DNA of 45,000 nucleotides, taken from assembly GCA_016713985.1 (NCBI GenBank), contig JADJOD010000017.1, positions 1 through 45,000 of the forward strand. Direction: 5' to 3'. The notes under the pieces were generated by a model, which had not been told where the DNA came from, searched no databases, and was given only the letters and a program-made list of their open reading frames with translations. The position numbers and the translations under genes are program-made. Source of the stretch: Lewinellaceae bacterium. Its GTDB lineage: Bacteria > Bacteroidota > Bacteroidia > Chitinophagales > Saprospiraceae. Shown in pieces: positions 1-9,237 of this stretch (position 1 is its first letter; every line of letters begins with the position of its first letter).

Positions 1-1578
1 TTTGTACCTGTTGAATGCCGGCGCTTACGCAGTAATGCCGTGCTCAGTACAACCGGTTGTGCTACGAGTACTAGCAGATTAAAACCTGATTGATAAAAGG
101 TTGCCGAATTTTCCGGTGCAAACCATCGGGGTCAAACCGGTATCGTGTCAGAAGCCGGCGACGGAAAAATTGTTGTACCAGGCGTCCAACGGCGCCCCAC
201 CCTACCGGTTTGGTCGCCGCCGGTCGGTTTGCGCCAATGTGCCGGCTTCCGTGGATCAGACAACCGGGCTTTCTCCGGGAAGGAGTCTATTTTGTTACGG
301 TATCCGGATGCCGCAGGTTGTGACGGCCGTATCCGGTTCATTTATCGTCGAAGAAGCGCCGCCCCTGTTTATTTCTGGTCCATTCGAAGGCAGATATGTT
401 GTGTAAAGGAGATTCACCGGAGCCGTCAACACTGCGCTGACCGGGCGGCTTACCGCCCTATACTTTGTGGAACAACGTGCGCAGCCACCCAAAACAACGC
501 CAGGCTTCCCGCCGGCAATTATACCGGCTGCCACCGATTTCCGGGGTTGTTCGGTGGTATCCACGGTGGTAATGGTCATGCAACCTTCAGCAGCGCTCCA
601 GATTGTGCCGGATTCCACTACTGCGGGATCAGTGCGGCGCGGGGAAGGCGCCATTTTCAGCACCTACTCGGCGGCGCCACCCTACCAAGTTTTATGGAGC
701 GGCGGTCAAAATACCCCCTGCCTGCCTGCGACTCACCTGCCCCGAAGAAGGTATCGGTCGACGGGCTGCCGGCAGGTCAGTATCAACTCACCGCCACGGA
801 CCACAACGGCTGCACAAAGGTGTCGCAACTATACGATATTCAATCGCTTGTATGAAGCCCCTTGCAAATAAACCACCTCGGTTACGGACGTATTTTGCGC
901 CGGCGACAGCACCGGAACAATCATCACCTCCGGCAGCGGCGACCCCCGGAGTTATTCCTATTTCTGGAGCAACGGCCAAACGGGGCCACAACTCGACAAC
1001 CTGCCCGCAGGGCTTACGTACTCACGATGACGGATGCCGCCGGTTGTACAAAAGTGCTGGAAAGAGTCCAGCCCAACCACCGACACTTGTAATAAACTGG
1101 GCGGCGATTCTTCTGCCCTTGGCTGGACGATCACCTTAAACGTGTGGGGGAGGCGGAGACCCTACCAGGTTCAATGGGACGCAGGCGCTGGCAACCAAAG
1201 CGGCCCCGTGGCAGAGGTTGGCATCCGGGGTATACGGCGTCACCGTTACAGACCAAAACGATTGTACGCAGGTGCGTCAAATAAGGGAAGGCACCTCTGG
1301 CGCCGCGACTCCCTCCGTAATTTCCGGATTGCGGTTTACCCAATCCCTCCTTTGGGAATACCGTGAACGTTGCCCTGACCCGGCCTTCGGGGCTGAATAT
1401 TCAGGTAACTACAGGTGCAAGGGCGGGACGTTTTTCAAAAACCATTCCCGAATTACGGACAATACATGCGGAAATGCCTGTTATCGAGGGACTTCCCGCC
1501 GGGGTTGTATTTTGCCTACGGGTTCGGCTCGATCAGGTAGAACAGGTAACGTTGAAGTGGGTGATCACCGGCAAATAA
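1..1578 (+). pseudogene. 3' part of a SprB-repeat surface protein with a T9SS sorting tail, many frameshifts
   Basis: No single frame stays open, but consecutive short stretches in different frames give one recognisable protein. SprB-type repeat pieces appear near 750-830 (GLPAGQYQLTATDHNGCTK), 1010-1060 (YVLTMTDAAGCTKV) and 1215-1290 (SGVYGVTVTDQNDCTQV). The 3' end, about 1360-1578, reads GLPAGV-FLRVR-TLKWVI before a TAA stop, which fits a type A T9SS (Por) sorting domain. The protein would be exported by the Sec system and then passed through the outer membrane by T9SS to the cell surface. The gene begins upstream of the window. Frame changes come every 100-200 bases, far denser than elsewhere; since the next genes (including purQ) show the same damage, sequence error is at least as likely as decay. 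The family is fairly sure; exact residues are not. Confidence 0.6.
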
Positions 1579-1677
1579 TCATAAACTGTTAAATTTGGAT
1601 ATCTGAAATTGGACTGTATTTTTTAGGGCTGATATTTTACATCAATTCTAAACGAAAACCACACTCCGCGGAAGACA

Positions 1678-2123
1678 ACATTTTAGACCGCCCGTTGGAT
1701 GACGGGATGGATCAAGACCTTACACCCGCCTCCACCGGCAAACGTTTCGCCAATTACCTGATCGACGTCGTCGTTTACTACATCCTCTCCGCAGTATGAG
1801 GTGTTGTTTTAGCCTTTAGCCCTGAAACGGTGCTGGAGAGAAATACCTCCAACATGCTTACCCTGTATCTGACGGTATTCCTGATCCTCTTCAGGTACTA
1901 TACGATTATGGAAGCCGCGTTTAACGGCAAAACCATCGGCAAATTGATCACACGGACCCGGGCGGTCCGGAAGACGGTTCTCCCCTCGGTTGGGACCAGA
2001 AGCCGCTTTGCGCTCGCTTTGCCGTTTTTATACCGTTCGAACCCTTTTCGTTTCTTGCAGGAAGCGTGGGCTGGCGACAGCATTCCAAAAACGCGGGTAG
2101 TCAACGATCCTCCGCGTTTCTGA
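1678..2123 (+). pseudogene. RDD family membrane protein, frameshifted
   Basis: Fragments show the RDD-family pattern: a GKRFANYLIDVVVYYIL stretch (about 1737-1795) with the Arg and Asp of the first membrane segment, then YLTVFLILFRYYTIMEAAF and NGKTIGKLITRTRAV (about 1860-1970) with the second conserved Asn-Gly-x-T-x-G-K motif. The frame then slips, and the last residues up to the stop at 2123 (DSIPKTRVVNDPP) return in another frame. An in-frame TGA at about 1797 and at least two later shifts break it. RDD proteins are small integral membrane proteins of unclear function, sometimes linked to ion exchange. The start is uncertain: ATG at 1707 is possible, but the reading frame looks coding from about 1678. 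It sits between an adhesin remnant and another broken membrane gene, all on the plus strand. Confidence 0.55.
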
Positions 2124-2310
2124 TTTTTCAGACTTGCTATTCGGTCATTCGGATACCTCCTTCCCCCGAAAGGGTATCCGGATAATTTCACATACCCGTA
2201 TCTTTGTTGAAATTTACAAGTAAGTTCCTGTTTTACCCTTTTTCCGACCTTCGCCCAAACAAAGACGGGGGCGGTCCAACTGAACAGGGCAGCCTCTCCA
2301 AATCGTCCAC

Positions 2311-3305
2311 GTGTTAGGTCTTTTCCGCAACAACCAGTTTACCACTGCTTTTTTCCTGGCCCTGTATGTAGGGTTGACGCACCTCGCGTCACTGTTGGGG
2401 TTTGTCGAACCGCAGGAAACAATCGTTGCGAAGAGTGGCGTTTTGTATCAATCCTGGTTCGGCTGGGCATCGGCGCATCCTTTTTTCTGCGGCTGGCGCG
2501 GCGATACTGGTTTTATCCAGTCCTTGTTTGTCAATAACTTAGCCGACGAATTTCGCATCCTGAACGGAACGGAGCTGGTTGCCGGGTTTGTTTTATGCCC
2601 TCGTTACCGCCTGCCTGCCCGATTTTTTGTTTTGTCCCCGCCCTGGTTGCGGCAACGTTTATTCGGTTGGATTGAAAAGAATATTTAAAACCTACAAGCA
2701 GCCGAATGCAACGGCACTGATTTTCGACGCTGCGTTCTGGACCTGTGGCGAGCCTGTTCTATCCACCGGCTCTGTTTTTGCTGGTTTCCGCTTATGCAGG
2801 TATCATTGTAATGCGCGCGTTTAAGTTGAGGGGAACAATTGGTGATGTCGAGCGGGATTTTTGTGCCGTTGTTCCTCGCCTGGCTCTGGTACTTCTGGAC
2901 GGATCGCGGCGGGGAATTTTGGTCGGTACAATTTGGCAGCCTGATCCAGAAATATCGGTTCGAATCGGCATTTAATACCCGGATATTGCTGGAAAGTATC
3001 ATGATGGGGGAATTATTTTTGATCGTTCTGCTGAGTTACGGCACCTATTCCTTCCGGAAACTCAACCAAATCCAGAAATACGTCAGTGTATTGTACTGGT
3101 TTTTGTTTGCGGCCGGCCTGACGGTGCTGGTTCAATCCGACCCGCCGCCGGTGCATTTAGTTTTGCTGATGCCTTCGATGGGCATTTTTTTGTCCATGAC
3201 TTTTTCGGCATTCGGAACAAACTGATTGCCGTTGCTCACTTCGTTTTACTGGGTTATATCCTGTTCATTCAATTTGTTTTACCCTATATCACTGTAGCAG
3301 GATGA
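2311..3305 (+). pseudogene. DUF6427-like polytopic membrane protein, frameshifted
   Basis: Pieces of one hydrophobic protein follow each other in changing frames: an N-terminus FRNNQFTTAFFLALYVGL (from 2311), a middle YPPALFLLVSAYAGIIVMR (about 2760-2820), then VPLFLAWLWYFWTDRGGEFW (about 2860-2920), a long open stretch to 3222, and a final hydrophobic segment ending at a TGA at 3303-3305. The layout (short charged N-terminus, many membrane helices, a conserved LAWLWYFWTD-type segment) resembles the Bacteroidetes DUF6427 family, whose function is unknown. At least four frame changes are needed. It lies just upstream of purQ. The family name is from recall of the pattern, so moderate confidence; that it is a broken membrane protein is clear. 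Confidence 0.5.
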
Positions 3306-3336
3306 GCCTTCCTGCTCGTTTTCAACCTACCGATCC

Positions 3337-4030
3337 ATGAAATTTGGCGTAATTGTATTTCCCGGTTCCAACTGCGACGACGATATGGTCCACGTCCTGG
3401 GCGACGTGATGGGACAGGATGTCCGGAAAATCTGGCACAAGGAAAAAGACCTGCCCGGCTTCGGACCGGGGATTGTAATGTTTACCCGGCGGTTTTTCCT
3501 ACGGCGACTACGTTCGCGCGGGGCTTTGCCCGGTTTTCACCCATTATGAAAGCCGTTATTGCCTTTGCCAAAGCGGGCGGTTACGTTTTCGGCGTATGTA
3601 ACGGGTTTCAGGTTTTGTGTGAATCCATTTATTGCCGGGTGTATTGCTGCGCAACGCCAACCTCCGGTTTATTTGCAGTAACGTGTGGCTGCTCCCGGCC
3701 ACCAACCATTCTCCCATTACGTCGGAACTGGACCTGCACCGGCCTTTAAAAATTCCGATTGCCCATGCCGAAGGGCGTTTTTATGCCGATGAAAAACACT
3801 CGACGCACTGGAACGAAATGACCAGATTTTGTTCCGCTACTGTTCGCCGGAAGGAGACATCACAGGAAGCCAATCCGAATGGCGCTGCGCGCAACATCGC
3901 CGGCATTTGCAACGAACGGCGCAATGTGTTCGGGATGATGCCGCACCCGGAAAGGGCCAGCGAGGAAATACTGGGCAATACGGACGGACGCGGAATGTTT
4001 GAGTCGCTGCTGAGTAAAGTGCTTGTGTAA
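3337..4030 (+). CDS. purQ: Phosphoribosylformylglycinamidine synthase, glutamine amidotransferase subunit PurQ (frameshifted)
   Basis: PurQ hydrolyses glutamine and passes ammonia to PurL in the fourth step of purine synthesis (FGAR to FGAM) in the cytoplasm. The start MKFGVIVFPGSNCDDD is the classic PurQ N-terminus. The nucleophile elbow GVCNGFQVLCES (catalytic Cys, about 3594-3630) and the C-terminal MMPHPERA (catalytic His and Glu, about 3938-3962) are present. The total span of about 231 codons fits the family (220-235). The protein is split over at least four frames: shifts near 3470, 3530, 3630 and 3800. The motif LPGGFSYGDYVRAG is readable only after shifting frame near 3485. Because all catalytic residues survive and this is a key biosynthetic gene, I infer sequence errors rather than loss. 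Convergent with yqgE. Confidence 0.85.
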
Positions 4031-4060
4031 TAATAGCCTGTTGCGGGTTTTCCGGCCCGG

Positions 4061-4619
4061 TCAGTTCCAACTGATCATTTCGGGCATGTCGGCGATGATC
4101 TCGTAAATATCTCCCTTGTTGTACATCGCCTGGCTCCAGAGCCGGGTCGGTTGTGTTTTGAACACATAATTTGCATCCATCGGGGCAGCCACCCACGAGC
4201 CGTATTCCAGCTCCTCGCCCAGTTGCCCGCTCGACCACCCGGAGTAACCCACAAAAAGCGGATGTTGGCGGGTCTCCCCCAAACCGTTGGTAATGAGTAC
4301 TTTGAAACTGTCAAAATCGCCGCCCCACCAGACCCCGTCGGACACTTTGACACTCTCTTCCAGTACTTCTCCCAGGTTGTGAACGTAATGCAGGGTATCC
4401 GTTTGCACCGGCCCGCCGTAAAAAACCTCCGCATCAAACTTGGGGAATTCGCTCATCAGATCGTTGACCCCCATGTCGATACTTTTATTCAGGATGAGCC
4501 AAGACTGCCTTCTTCATGGTGTTCGCACAAAGCACCACCGCGCGGCGGAAGTAGGGATCCTGCATAAACGGTTCGGCCAGGAGGATTTGGCCGCTTTTGA
4601 TCAATGATTTTGCTGCCAT
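4061..4619 (-). CDS. YqgE/AlgH family protein (two frameshifts)
   Basis: The N-terminal part from ATG at 4619 contains KSGQILLAEPFMQDPYFRR, the hallmark opening of YqgE/AlgH proteins. The frame then breaks twice: once after VVL near 4545 (restoring one T gives LLCEHHEEGSLG) and once near 4503 (restoring one T gives GFILNKS). From 4474 the frame runs to the stop at 4061 and includes FYGGPVQTDTLHYVHNLG and LFVGYSGWSSGQLGEELE, both typical of the family. Corrected length is about 186 residues, as usual. The biochemical function is unknown; AlgH was named as an alginate regulator in Pseudomonas, which need not apply here. Both breaks are single missing bases. Confidence 0.85.
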
Positions 4620-4715
4620 GATTAAAAACGACGGTCGTTCGTCAGGGACGAAAGTAGGCTCCAGCGCGATTCAGCGCAAGAGGGCTTGAAATAAATTTTG
4701 GCACGGGGGTCCAAT

Positions 4716-5596
4716 TTAGATTGCGTCTGTCGCCACTTCTTTATTGATCCTCCGGATCAGGCCGCATAATACGGCGCCCGAACCGCCTACTTCAATAAAT
4801 TCAGAGATGCCGTTGGCCAGCATATTTTCCACGGTTTGCGTCCAGCGAACGAAAGCCGTCAGCTGTGCGATCAGGTTTTTCCAAATCAGCTCGTGATCCG
4901 TAACAGGTTGGCCGTGAACGTTTTGATAAACCGGGCAAACAGGGTTGGCAAAATCCGTGGAATTGATCGCCTGCGCCAGTTCGTCCTGTGCGGGCTGCAT
5001 CAACGGCGAGTGAAATGCGCCGCCGACGGGCAAAACGACCACTCGTCTGGCGCCGGCTTCGGTCAGTTTGATCACGGCGATTTCGATGCCTTTTTTGACC
5101 CGGAAATGACTAATTGCCCGGGCGAGTTGTAATTGGCCGGCACCACGATCTCTCCCTCAATTCCGGACAATACCTGTTCCACCACGGCGTCGTCCAGGCC
5201 CAATACGGCGGCCATAGTGCTTTCCACGAGTTCGCAGGCTTTTTGCATGGCGAACGCCCGTTGATCGACGAGCCGGAGCGCATCTGCAAAGGAAAGAGCG
5301 CCGGCGGCGGCTAAAGCGGTGAATTCACCCAGCGAATGCCCGGCAACGGCGTCGGGCCGGAAATTGCTTCCGGCTATTTTTGCCCGCACGATACTTTCCA
5401 GAAATACAGCGGGTTGTGTCACATTTGTCTGTGTCAGGTCCTCTTTTGTACCGCTGAACATAATGTCCGTAATGCGCCATCCGAGTATTTCGTTGGCCTG
5501 TTCGAACAGGTCATTCGCCTGGGTATTCGTTTCGTACAATTCCCTGCCCATGCCTTCGAATTGTGAGCCCTGGCCCGGAAAAACGTATGCTTTCAT
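4716..5596 (-). CDS. fabD: Malonyl-CoA:ACP transacylase FabD (one frameshift)
   Basis: FabD moves malonyl from CoA to acyl carrier protein, supplying chain-extension units for fatty acid synthesis. From ATG 5596 the protein begins KAYVFPGQGSQFEGMG (PGQGSQ oxyanion motif), and has the nucleophile motif GHSLGEF with Ser at residue 88. The frame breaks near 5092 in a run of A on the coding strand (GGGTCAAAAAAGGC would need one more A than is present). The second part, to 4716, carries GGAFHSPLM with the catalytic His and ends with the usual EVGSGAVLCGLIRRI-like region (here EVGGSGAVLCGLI). Combined length of about 293 residues matches the family. A homopolymer indel explains the break, so the gene is probably intact in the cell. 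Confidence 0.92.
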
Positions 5597-5728
5597 GTCA
5601 CTGATGATTTAATAAACAGAGTTTTACAGCGGCGAAGGTAGGGCGATGCCCGGAGCCCCGGTATCATTTTCGTTTTTTTTCAACAGGCAGCATACCGAAA
5701 ATGCCGCCCTGGCCGCGTTTGAATCGGG

Positions 5729-6160
5729 TTATCCGAGAAATACCTGTTTCAGGGCCGACCACAATTGTCCTTTTTTGTTTTTGTCGGGTTCCAGCACGGA
5801 CAAGGCATCCGCAAAAAGCCAGTTGACGCCGTAAAAAACAAGCGGTTGGTAAAGCGATGTAGCCACCTGAATGCCCAGTTGGGCCGGCCTGGCGCCAAAA
5901 ACCAGCACATGTTCGGGTTGTTTGATTTTTAATTCCTGAACAAAAGAAAACTGCATGGATTCGGAGAATTCTGCAAACAACGTATCTTTATCCAGATTCA
6001 GTTGCACGGCCGACAATACTTTGGATAAAAATTCCCTGTTTGCCGGGAATAAGGGCTCGGCAAGCGCCAGAATATATACCCGGCGGGCAAAACCGCCGGT
6101 GGCGACGGGAGGCGCCGGCAGCTCGGGGGAAAGGAAAAGCAATTCGTCGGGAAGAAACAT
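5729..6160 (-). CDS. Small conserved protein with HolD (DNA polymerase III psi)-like pattern
   Basis: A 143-residue soluble protein with no signal peptide. From about residue 26 it reads RRVYILALAEPLFPANREFL, then a helix-rich stretch, then HVLVFGARPAQLG (about 83-95), and ends with ALSVLEPDKNKKGQLWSALK. The order of a Rossmann-like strand-helix layout followed by an L..L..d...K..LW..L tail recalls HolD, the psi subunit that ties the clamp loader to SSB. I infer this from pattern only; no catalytic residues are expected in HolD and none are seen. It lies 132 bases upstream of fabD on the same strand and runs away from ilvE. If not HolD-like it is an unrecognised conserved protein. Confidence 0.45.
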   Translation of the reverse strand: MFLPDELLFLSPELPAPPVATGGFARRVYILALAEPLFPANREFLSKVLSAVQLNLDKDTLFAEFSESMQFSFVQELKIKQPEHVLVFGARPAQLGIQVATSLYQPLVFYGVNWLFADALSVLEPDKNKKGQLWSALKQVFLG

Positions 6161-6326
6161 TTTATGTATTTCTATTTGAACCGGTTATAAAACGACAATG
6201 CGGCGCATAAATGTCAAAAAATATTTTTAAGAACCATAACCGGTTTTTAAGAATTTAAATTCTGAATTCAAGCGACCTGATTTGCTGTTTTTAAAATAAT
6301 ATTTTTCAATTTGACCCAAAGGTAAT

Positions 6327-6334
6327 TATCTTTG
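6327..6334 (+). promoter_or_regulatory. Promoter -7 box for ilvE
   Basis: TATCTTTG is a perfect match to the Bacteroidetes -7 consensus TAnnTTTG, placed 43 bases before the ilvE start codon, which gives a leader of about 35-40 bases. A TTTT run about 19 bases upstream stands in for the -33 TTTG element; a real TTTG is nearer (13 bases), too close to be used normally. Confidence 0.6.
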
Positions 6335-6377
6335 TGCAGTCCAATCAAATGTTCTTCTACTGTCAACATCCCTATCT

Positions 6378-7493
6378 ATGGCTGGAAAATTTCAGATAAA
6401 AGTAACTACTTCGGCTGAATCCCGGGTTCACTCGGTTGATTTTCAGAACATTCCTTTCGGAAAAGTGATTTCCGACCACATGTTTATCGTGGATTATGAC
6501 GGTGAAAACTGGGTGGATCCACGAATCGAACCGTTCCAGAAACTGGAAATTTCTCCCGCCAACTTAGCCTTACACTACGGTCAAAGCATTTTTGAAGGAC
6601 TCAAAGCCACCAAAATCAAGGGTGAACCGGTATTGTTCCGCGCCGACATGCACGCCCGCCGCCTGAATGTGTCGGCCGAACGGATGTGTATGCCGCAATT
6701 GCCGGAAGAACTGTTTCTCGCCGGATTAAAAATGCTGGTTGAACTCGACAAAGACTGGATTCCCGAAGAAGAGGACTTTGCCCTGTACATCCGCCCCATG
6801 ATGTTTGCCACCGACGAATATTTCGGCGTACACGCATCCGAAAAATACCGCTTTCTCATTTTTACCGGTCCGGTAGGCCCTTATTACCCGAAACCCGTCA
6901 ACCTCTGGGTGGAAGAAGTATTTACCCGTGCCGCTCAGGGCGGAGTGGGTGAAGCAAAATGCGCCGGCAACTACGGCGCATCACTGTTGCCGGCCGTTCG
7001 TGCCAAGAAAAACGGCTACGACCAGGTCATGTGGATGGATGCCGTGGAGAAAAAATACGTGCAGGAAGTCGGCACCATGAACCTGTTCTTCGTTATGGAC
7101 GGCAAAGTGATCACACCGGCCACTACCGGCACCATTTTGCGCGGCGTAACCCGCGACAGCTTTATTACCCTGCTGAAAAGCTGGGGTTATACCGTGGAAG
7201 ACCGCCTGATCAGCATCGCCGAAATCGCCGATGCCTACTGGCGCGGCACTTTGCAGGAGTGTTTTGGCGCCGGCACAGCCGCCGTTGTGAGCCATGTGAG
7301 CGACATTACCTGGCGCGACCGCAAACTTGAACTTCCGCCGGTCGACGAAACACACCGCCCTGTCGGCACCCGCTTAAAAAAATACATCAACCGCCTGCGC
7401 CTGGGCCTCGAACACGACGAATTCCACTGGCTGCAGTACTGCAACAACTCCGGCGTTATGGAAGCCATCCAATTGGAAATGGAAACGGCGTAA
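6378..7493 (+). CDS. ilvE: Branched-chain amino acid aminotransferase (type II)
   Basis: PLP enzyme that interconverts leucine, isoleucine and valine with their 2-oxo acids using glutamate/2-oxoglutarate; last step of synthesis and first of breakdown. The 371-residue protein has the fold-type IV pattern: LHYGQSIFEGLKA (about 66-77), the PLP lysine in GEAKCAGNYGASL (Lys194), MWMDAVEKKYVQEVGTMN, and ATTGTILRGVTRDS near the phosphate-binding end. Length fits type II (eukaryote-like) BCATs of about 355-375. The start ATG at 6378 gives the expected N-terminus and lies behind a good -7 box. Intact reading frame. It stands alone, converging on an aldo/keto reductase gene with a strong terminator hairpin between. 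Confidence 0.95.
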   Translation: MAGKFQIKVTTSAESRVHSVDFQNIPFGKVISDHMFIVDYDGENWVDPRIEPFQKLEISPANLALHYGQSIFEGLKATKIKGEPVLFRADMHARRLNVSAERMCMPQLPEELFLAGLKMLVELDKDWIPEEEDFALYIRPMMFATDEYFGVHASEKYRFLIFTGPVGPYYPKPVNLWVEEVFTRAAQGGVGEAKCAGNYGASLLPAVRAKKNGYDQVMWMDAVEKKYVQEVGTMNLFFVMDGKVITPATTGTILRGVTRDSFITLLKSWGYTVEDRLISIAEIADAYWRGTLQECFGAGTAAVVSHVSDITWRDRKLELPPVDETHRPVGTRLKKYINRLRLGLEHDEFHWLQYCNNSGVMEAIQLEMETA

Positions 7494-7520
7494 GGGGAGT
7501 TTTTACAAGTGAAAAATCTG

Positions 7521-7569
7521 ATGCGGGTTGATATTTGGCCTTGAAAATGAGCCAATTATCAACCCGCAT
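7521..7569. terminator. Bidirectional terminator between ilvE and the aldo/keto reductase gene
   Basis: Inverted repeat with arms ATGCGGGTTGATA (7521-7533) and TATCAACCCGCAT (7557-7569), extended inward by TTGGC/GCCAA after one mismatch, loop about 11 bases. It is followed by T-rich sequence on the plus strand and by an A/T-rich stretch on the minus strand (AAAATC before 7521). It sits exactly between two convergent genes. Confidence 0.8.
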
Positions 7570-7591
7570 TCATTTTATACCTCAACATCCG

Positions 7592-8573
7592 TCAAACCGC
7601 CGCCACCGGTTTGTTGCCCAGTATTCCCTCGATCCGTTCGATGAGTTCCGGGGTCAGCAGTTGCAGCAGTTCCGGGCTTTCCAGGGTTTCTTCCAGTTGC
7701 GACGGTTTGGAAGCGCCGAGGATGACGGTGCTGACATCCGGATTGTGGAGGCACCAGGCAATCGCCAGTTTGGGCAGGGAAACGCCCACGTTTTTGGCCA
7801 GATCGTTCAGGTTTCGCACCTTTTCCATATGTTCAGGCGTCAGGTTGCGTTCGCGCAACCATTCCAGTCCTTCGATACCCAGCCGCGTGTCGCGGGGAAA
7901 CTGATCGAGGTATTTTTCCGTCAGCACACCTGAAAACAAGGGCGACCAGATCGTGGTGCCGAGTCCGACCGTTTTGTAGATTCGGGCGTATTCCATTTCC
8001 ACCCTTTCGCGGTGAAACATGTTGTATTGCGGCTGCTCCATCAGCGGGCCGGTCAGGTGATTTTCACGCGCCACCATGTGCGCTTCCATGATTTCCTGCG
8101 CGCTCCATTCCGAAGTGCCCCAGTACAGGATTTTTCCCTGGGCGATCAGGTGGTTCATGGCCCGGACGGTTTCTTCCACGGGAGTGTTTTTGTCGGGCCG
8201 GTGGCAAAAAATAGAGGTCGATGTAGTCGACTTGCAAACGGCGCAAACTGGCGTGACAGGCTTCAAAAATATGTTTCCGGCTCAGCCCGGTTTGATTGGG
8301 CTTTTTTCCGCCGTCGCCAAAATAAACCTTGGAAGACACCAGCCAGGAACTTCGCTCCCAGTTCATTTTTTTTAAAATTTTGCCCATCACCAATTCGCTT
8401 TGGCCACGTGCGTATATTTCGGCGTTGTCAAAAAAATTCACGCCTCTGTCATAGGCCAGGGCCATCAGTTTTTCCGCGACCTCATCTCCGATCTGTTTGC
8501 CGAAAGTCAGCCACGAACCCAGCGACAAGGCGCTTACCTGAAGCCCCGATTTTCCTAAACGACGATATTCCAT
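7592..8573 (-). CDS. Aldo/keto reductase, KCNAB/YghZ-like (one frameshift)
   Basis: NADPH-dependent oxidoreductase of the AKR superfamily; the substrate cannot be told. The start MEYRRLGKSGLQVSALSLGS is the usual AKR opening. The tetrad is visible: Asp and Tyr in FFDNAEIY (about 48-55), Lys in LVSSKVYF (about 80), and His in CHRPD. The last lies right at the frame break near 8210, where six A (plus strand 8205-8212) stand where five would keep the frame, giving YFCHRPDKNTPVEET. The C-terminal part has SPLFSGVLTEKY and the cofactor motif VILGASKPSQLEE. Corrected length of about 326 residues is normal. Divergent from the ABM-domain gene, with 21 bases between the starts. Confidence 0.88.
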
Positions 8574-8594
8574 AATGTTTAAAATGAATAAGTT

Positions 8595-8906
8595 ATGATT
8601 GCAAAAACGCCCGCTCCTCCTTATTACGCCGTCATTTTTACGTCCATCAGAACGGAAGAAAACGAGGGGTACGAGTCAACGGCAGAAAGAATGCTCGAAC
8701 TGGCTGCCGAACAGCCGGGGTTTCTCGGGGTCGAATCGGCCCGGAACGAAACGGGTATCACCGTTTCCTACTGGCAAAGTCTGGAAGCCATTCGCCACTG
8801 GAAAGCCCATGCCGAACACCGGATCGCCCAGCAAATGGGTCGCGAAAAATGGTACCGGTCCTACAAAACCCGGATCTGCCTCGTAGAGCGCGATTACGGG
8901 ATTTAA
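8595..8906 (+). CDS. Antibiotic biosynthesis monooxygenase (ABM) domain protein
   Basis: A 103-residue single-domain protein of the dimeric alpha-beta barrel ABM superfamily. Visible family marks are YYAVIFTSIRTEENEGY at the first strand, the AEQPGFLGVESAR stretch, SYWQSLEAIRHWKAHAEH (the conserved W...H segment) and a C-terminal YRSYKTRICLVERDY strand. Members are small heme- or quinone-type monooxygenases or have no known role; here the function is unknown. Its last four bases overlap the 3' end of the convergent membrane-protein gene. It starts 21 bases from the divergent aldo/keto reductase start, so the two may share a regulatory region, though no operator is visible. Confidence 0.85.
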   Translation: MIAKTPAPPYYAVIFTSIRTEENEGYESTAERMLELAAEQPGFLGVESARNETGITVSYWQSLEAIRHWKAHAEHRIAQQMGREKWYRSYKTRICLVERDYGI

Positions 8907-9202
8907 AACACCTTGAGCGAATAGTGGAATACCCACGCAAAAGCCAGCAGCACGGTAGCGATCATAACGCCCCGCATGGCGAGATCCCAGCGACGCCTGC
9001 GAAAAATGTTCATCGGGATCAGGTTGAGCGCAATGGCGATCACCAAACTGGTGCGTTCCCGGAAATTGGGTGTAAAGCCTTCTCCGCTGGCCCCGCCGAG
9101 GTACGCGAGCATTTTAAAAATGTTAAAGATCAATACGGAGCCGACGGCCGGGAGCAACAGACCGAACAATAAGCCGGCCCATATCTTGTTTTTATTCAAC
9201 AT
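8903..9202 (-). CDS. Small inner-membrane protein downstream of surE
   Basis: 99 residues with three predicted membrane segments: about 7-32 (WAGLLFGLLLPAVGSVLIF), 52-68 (LVIAIALNLIPMNIF) and 76-95 (GVMIATVLLAFAWVF), separated by a charged RRRRWD turn. I recall similar short membrane proteins next to surE in other Bacteroidetes, but no function is known to me. It starts 35 bases after the surE stop on the same strand and is probably co-transcribed with it. Confidence 0.7.
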   Translation of the reverse strand: MLNKNKIWAGLLFGLLLPAVGSVLIFNIFKMLAYLGGASGEGFTPNFRERTSLVIAIALNLIPMNIFRRRRWDLAMRGVMIATVLLAFAWVFHYSLKVF

Positions 9203-9237
9203 GTTATATCAGTCATTGAACGTATAAAAAGTCGGGT

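Noticed and set aside
7592..8573. Two separate aldo/keto reductase genes
   Set aside because: The two frames are the N- and C-terminal parts of one barrel and meet at an A6 run; one base restores the catalytic His motif.
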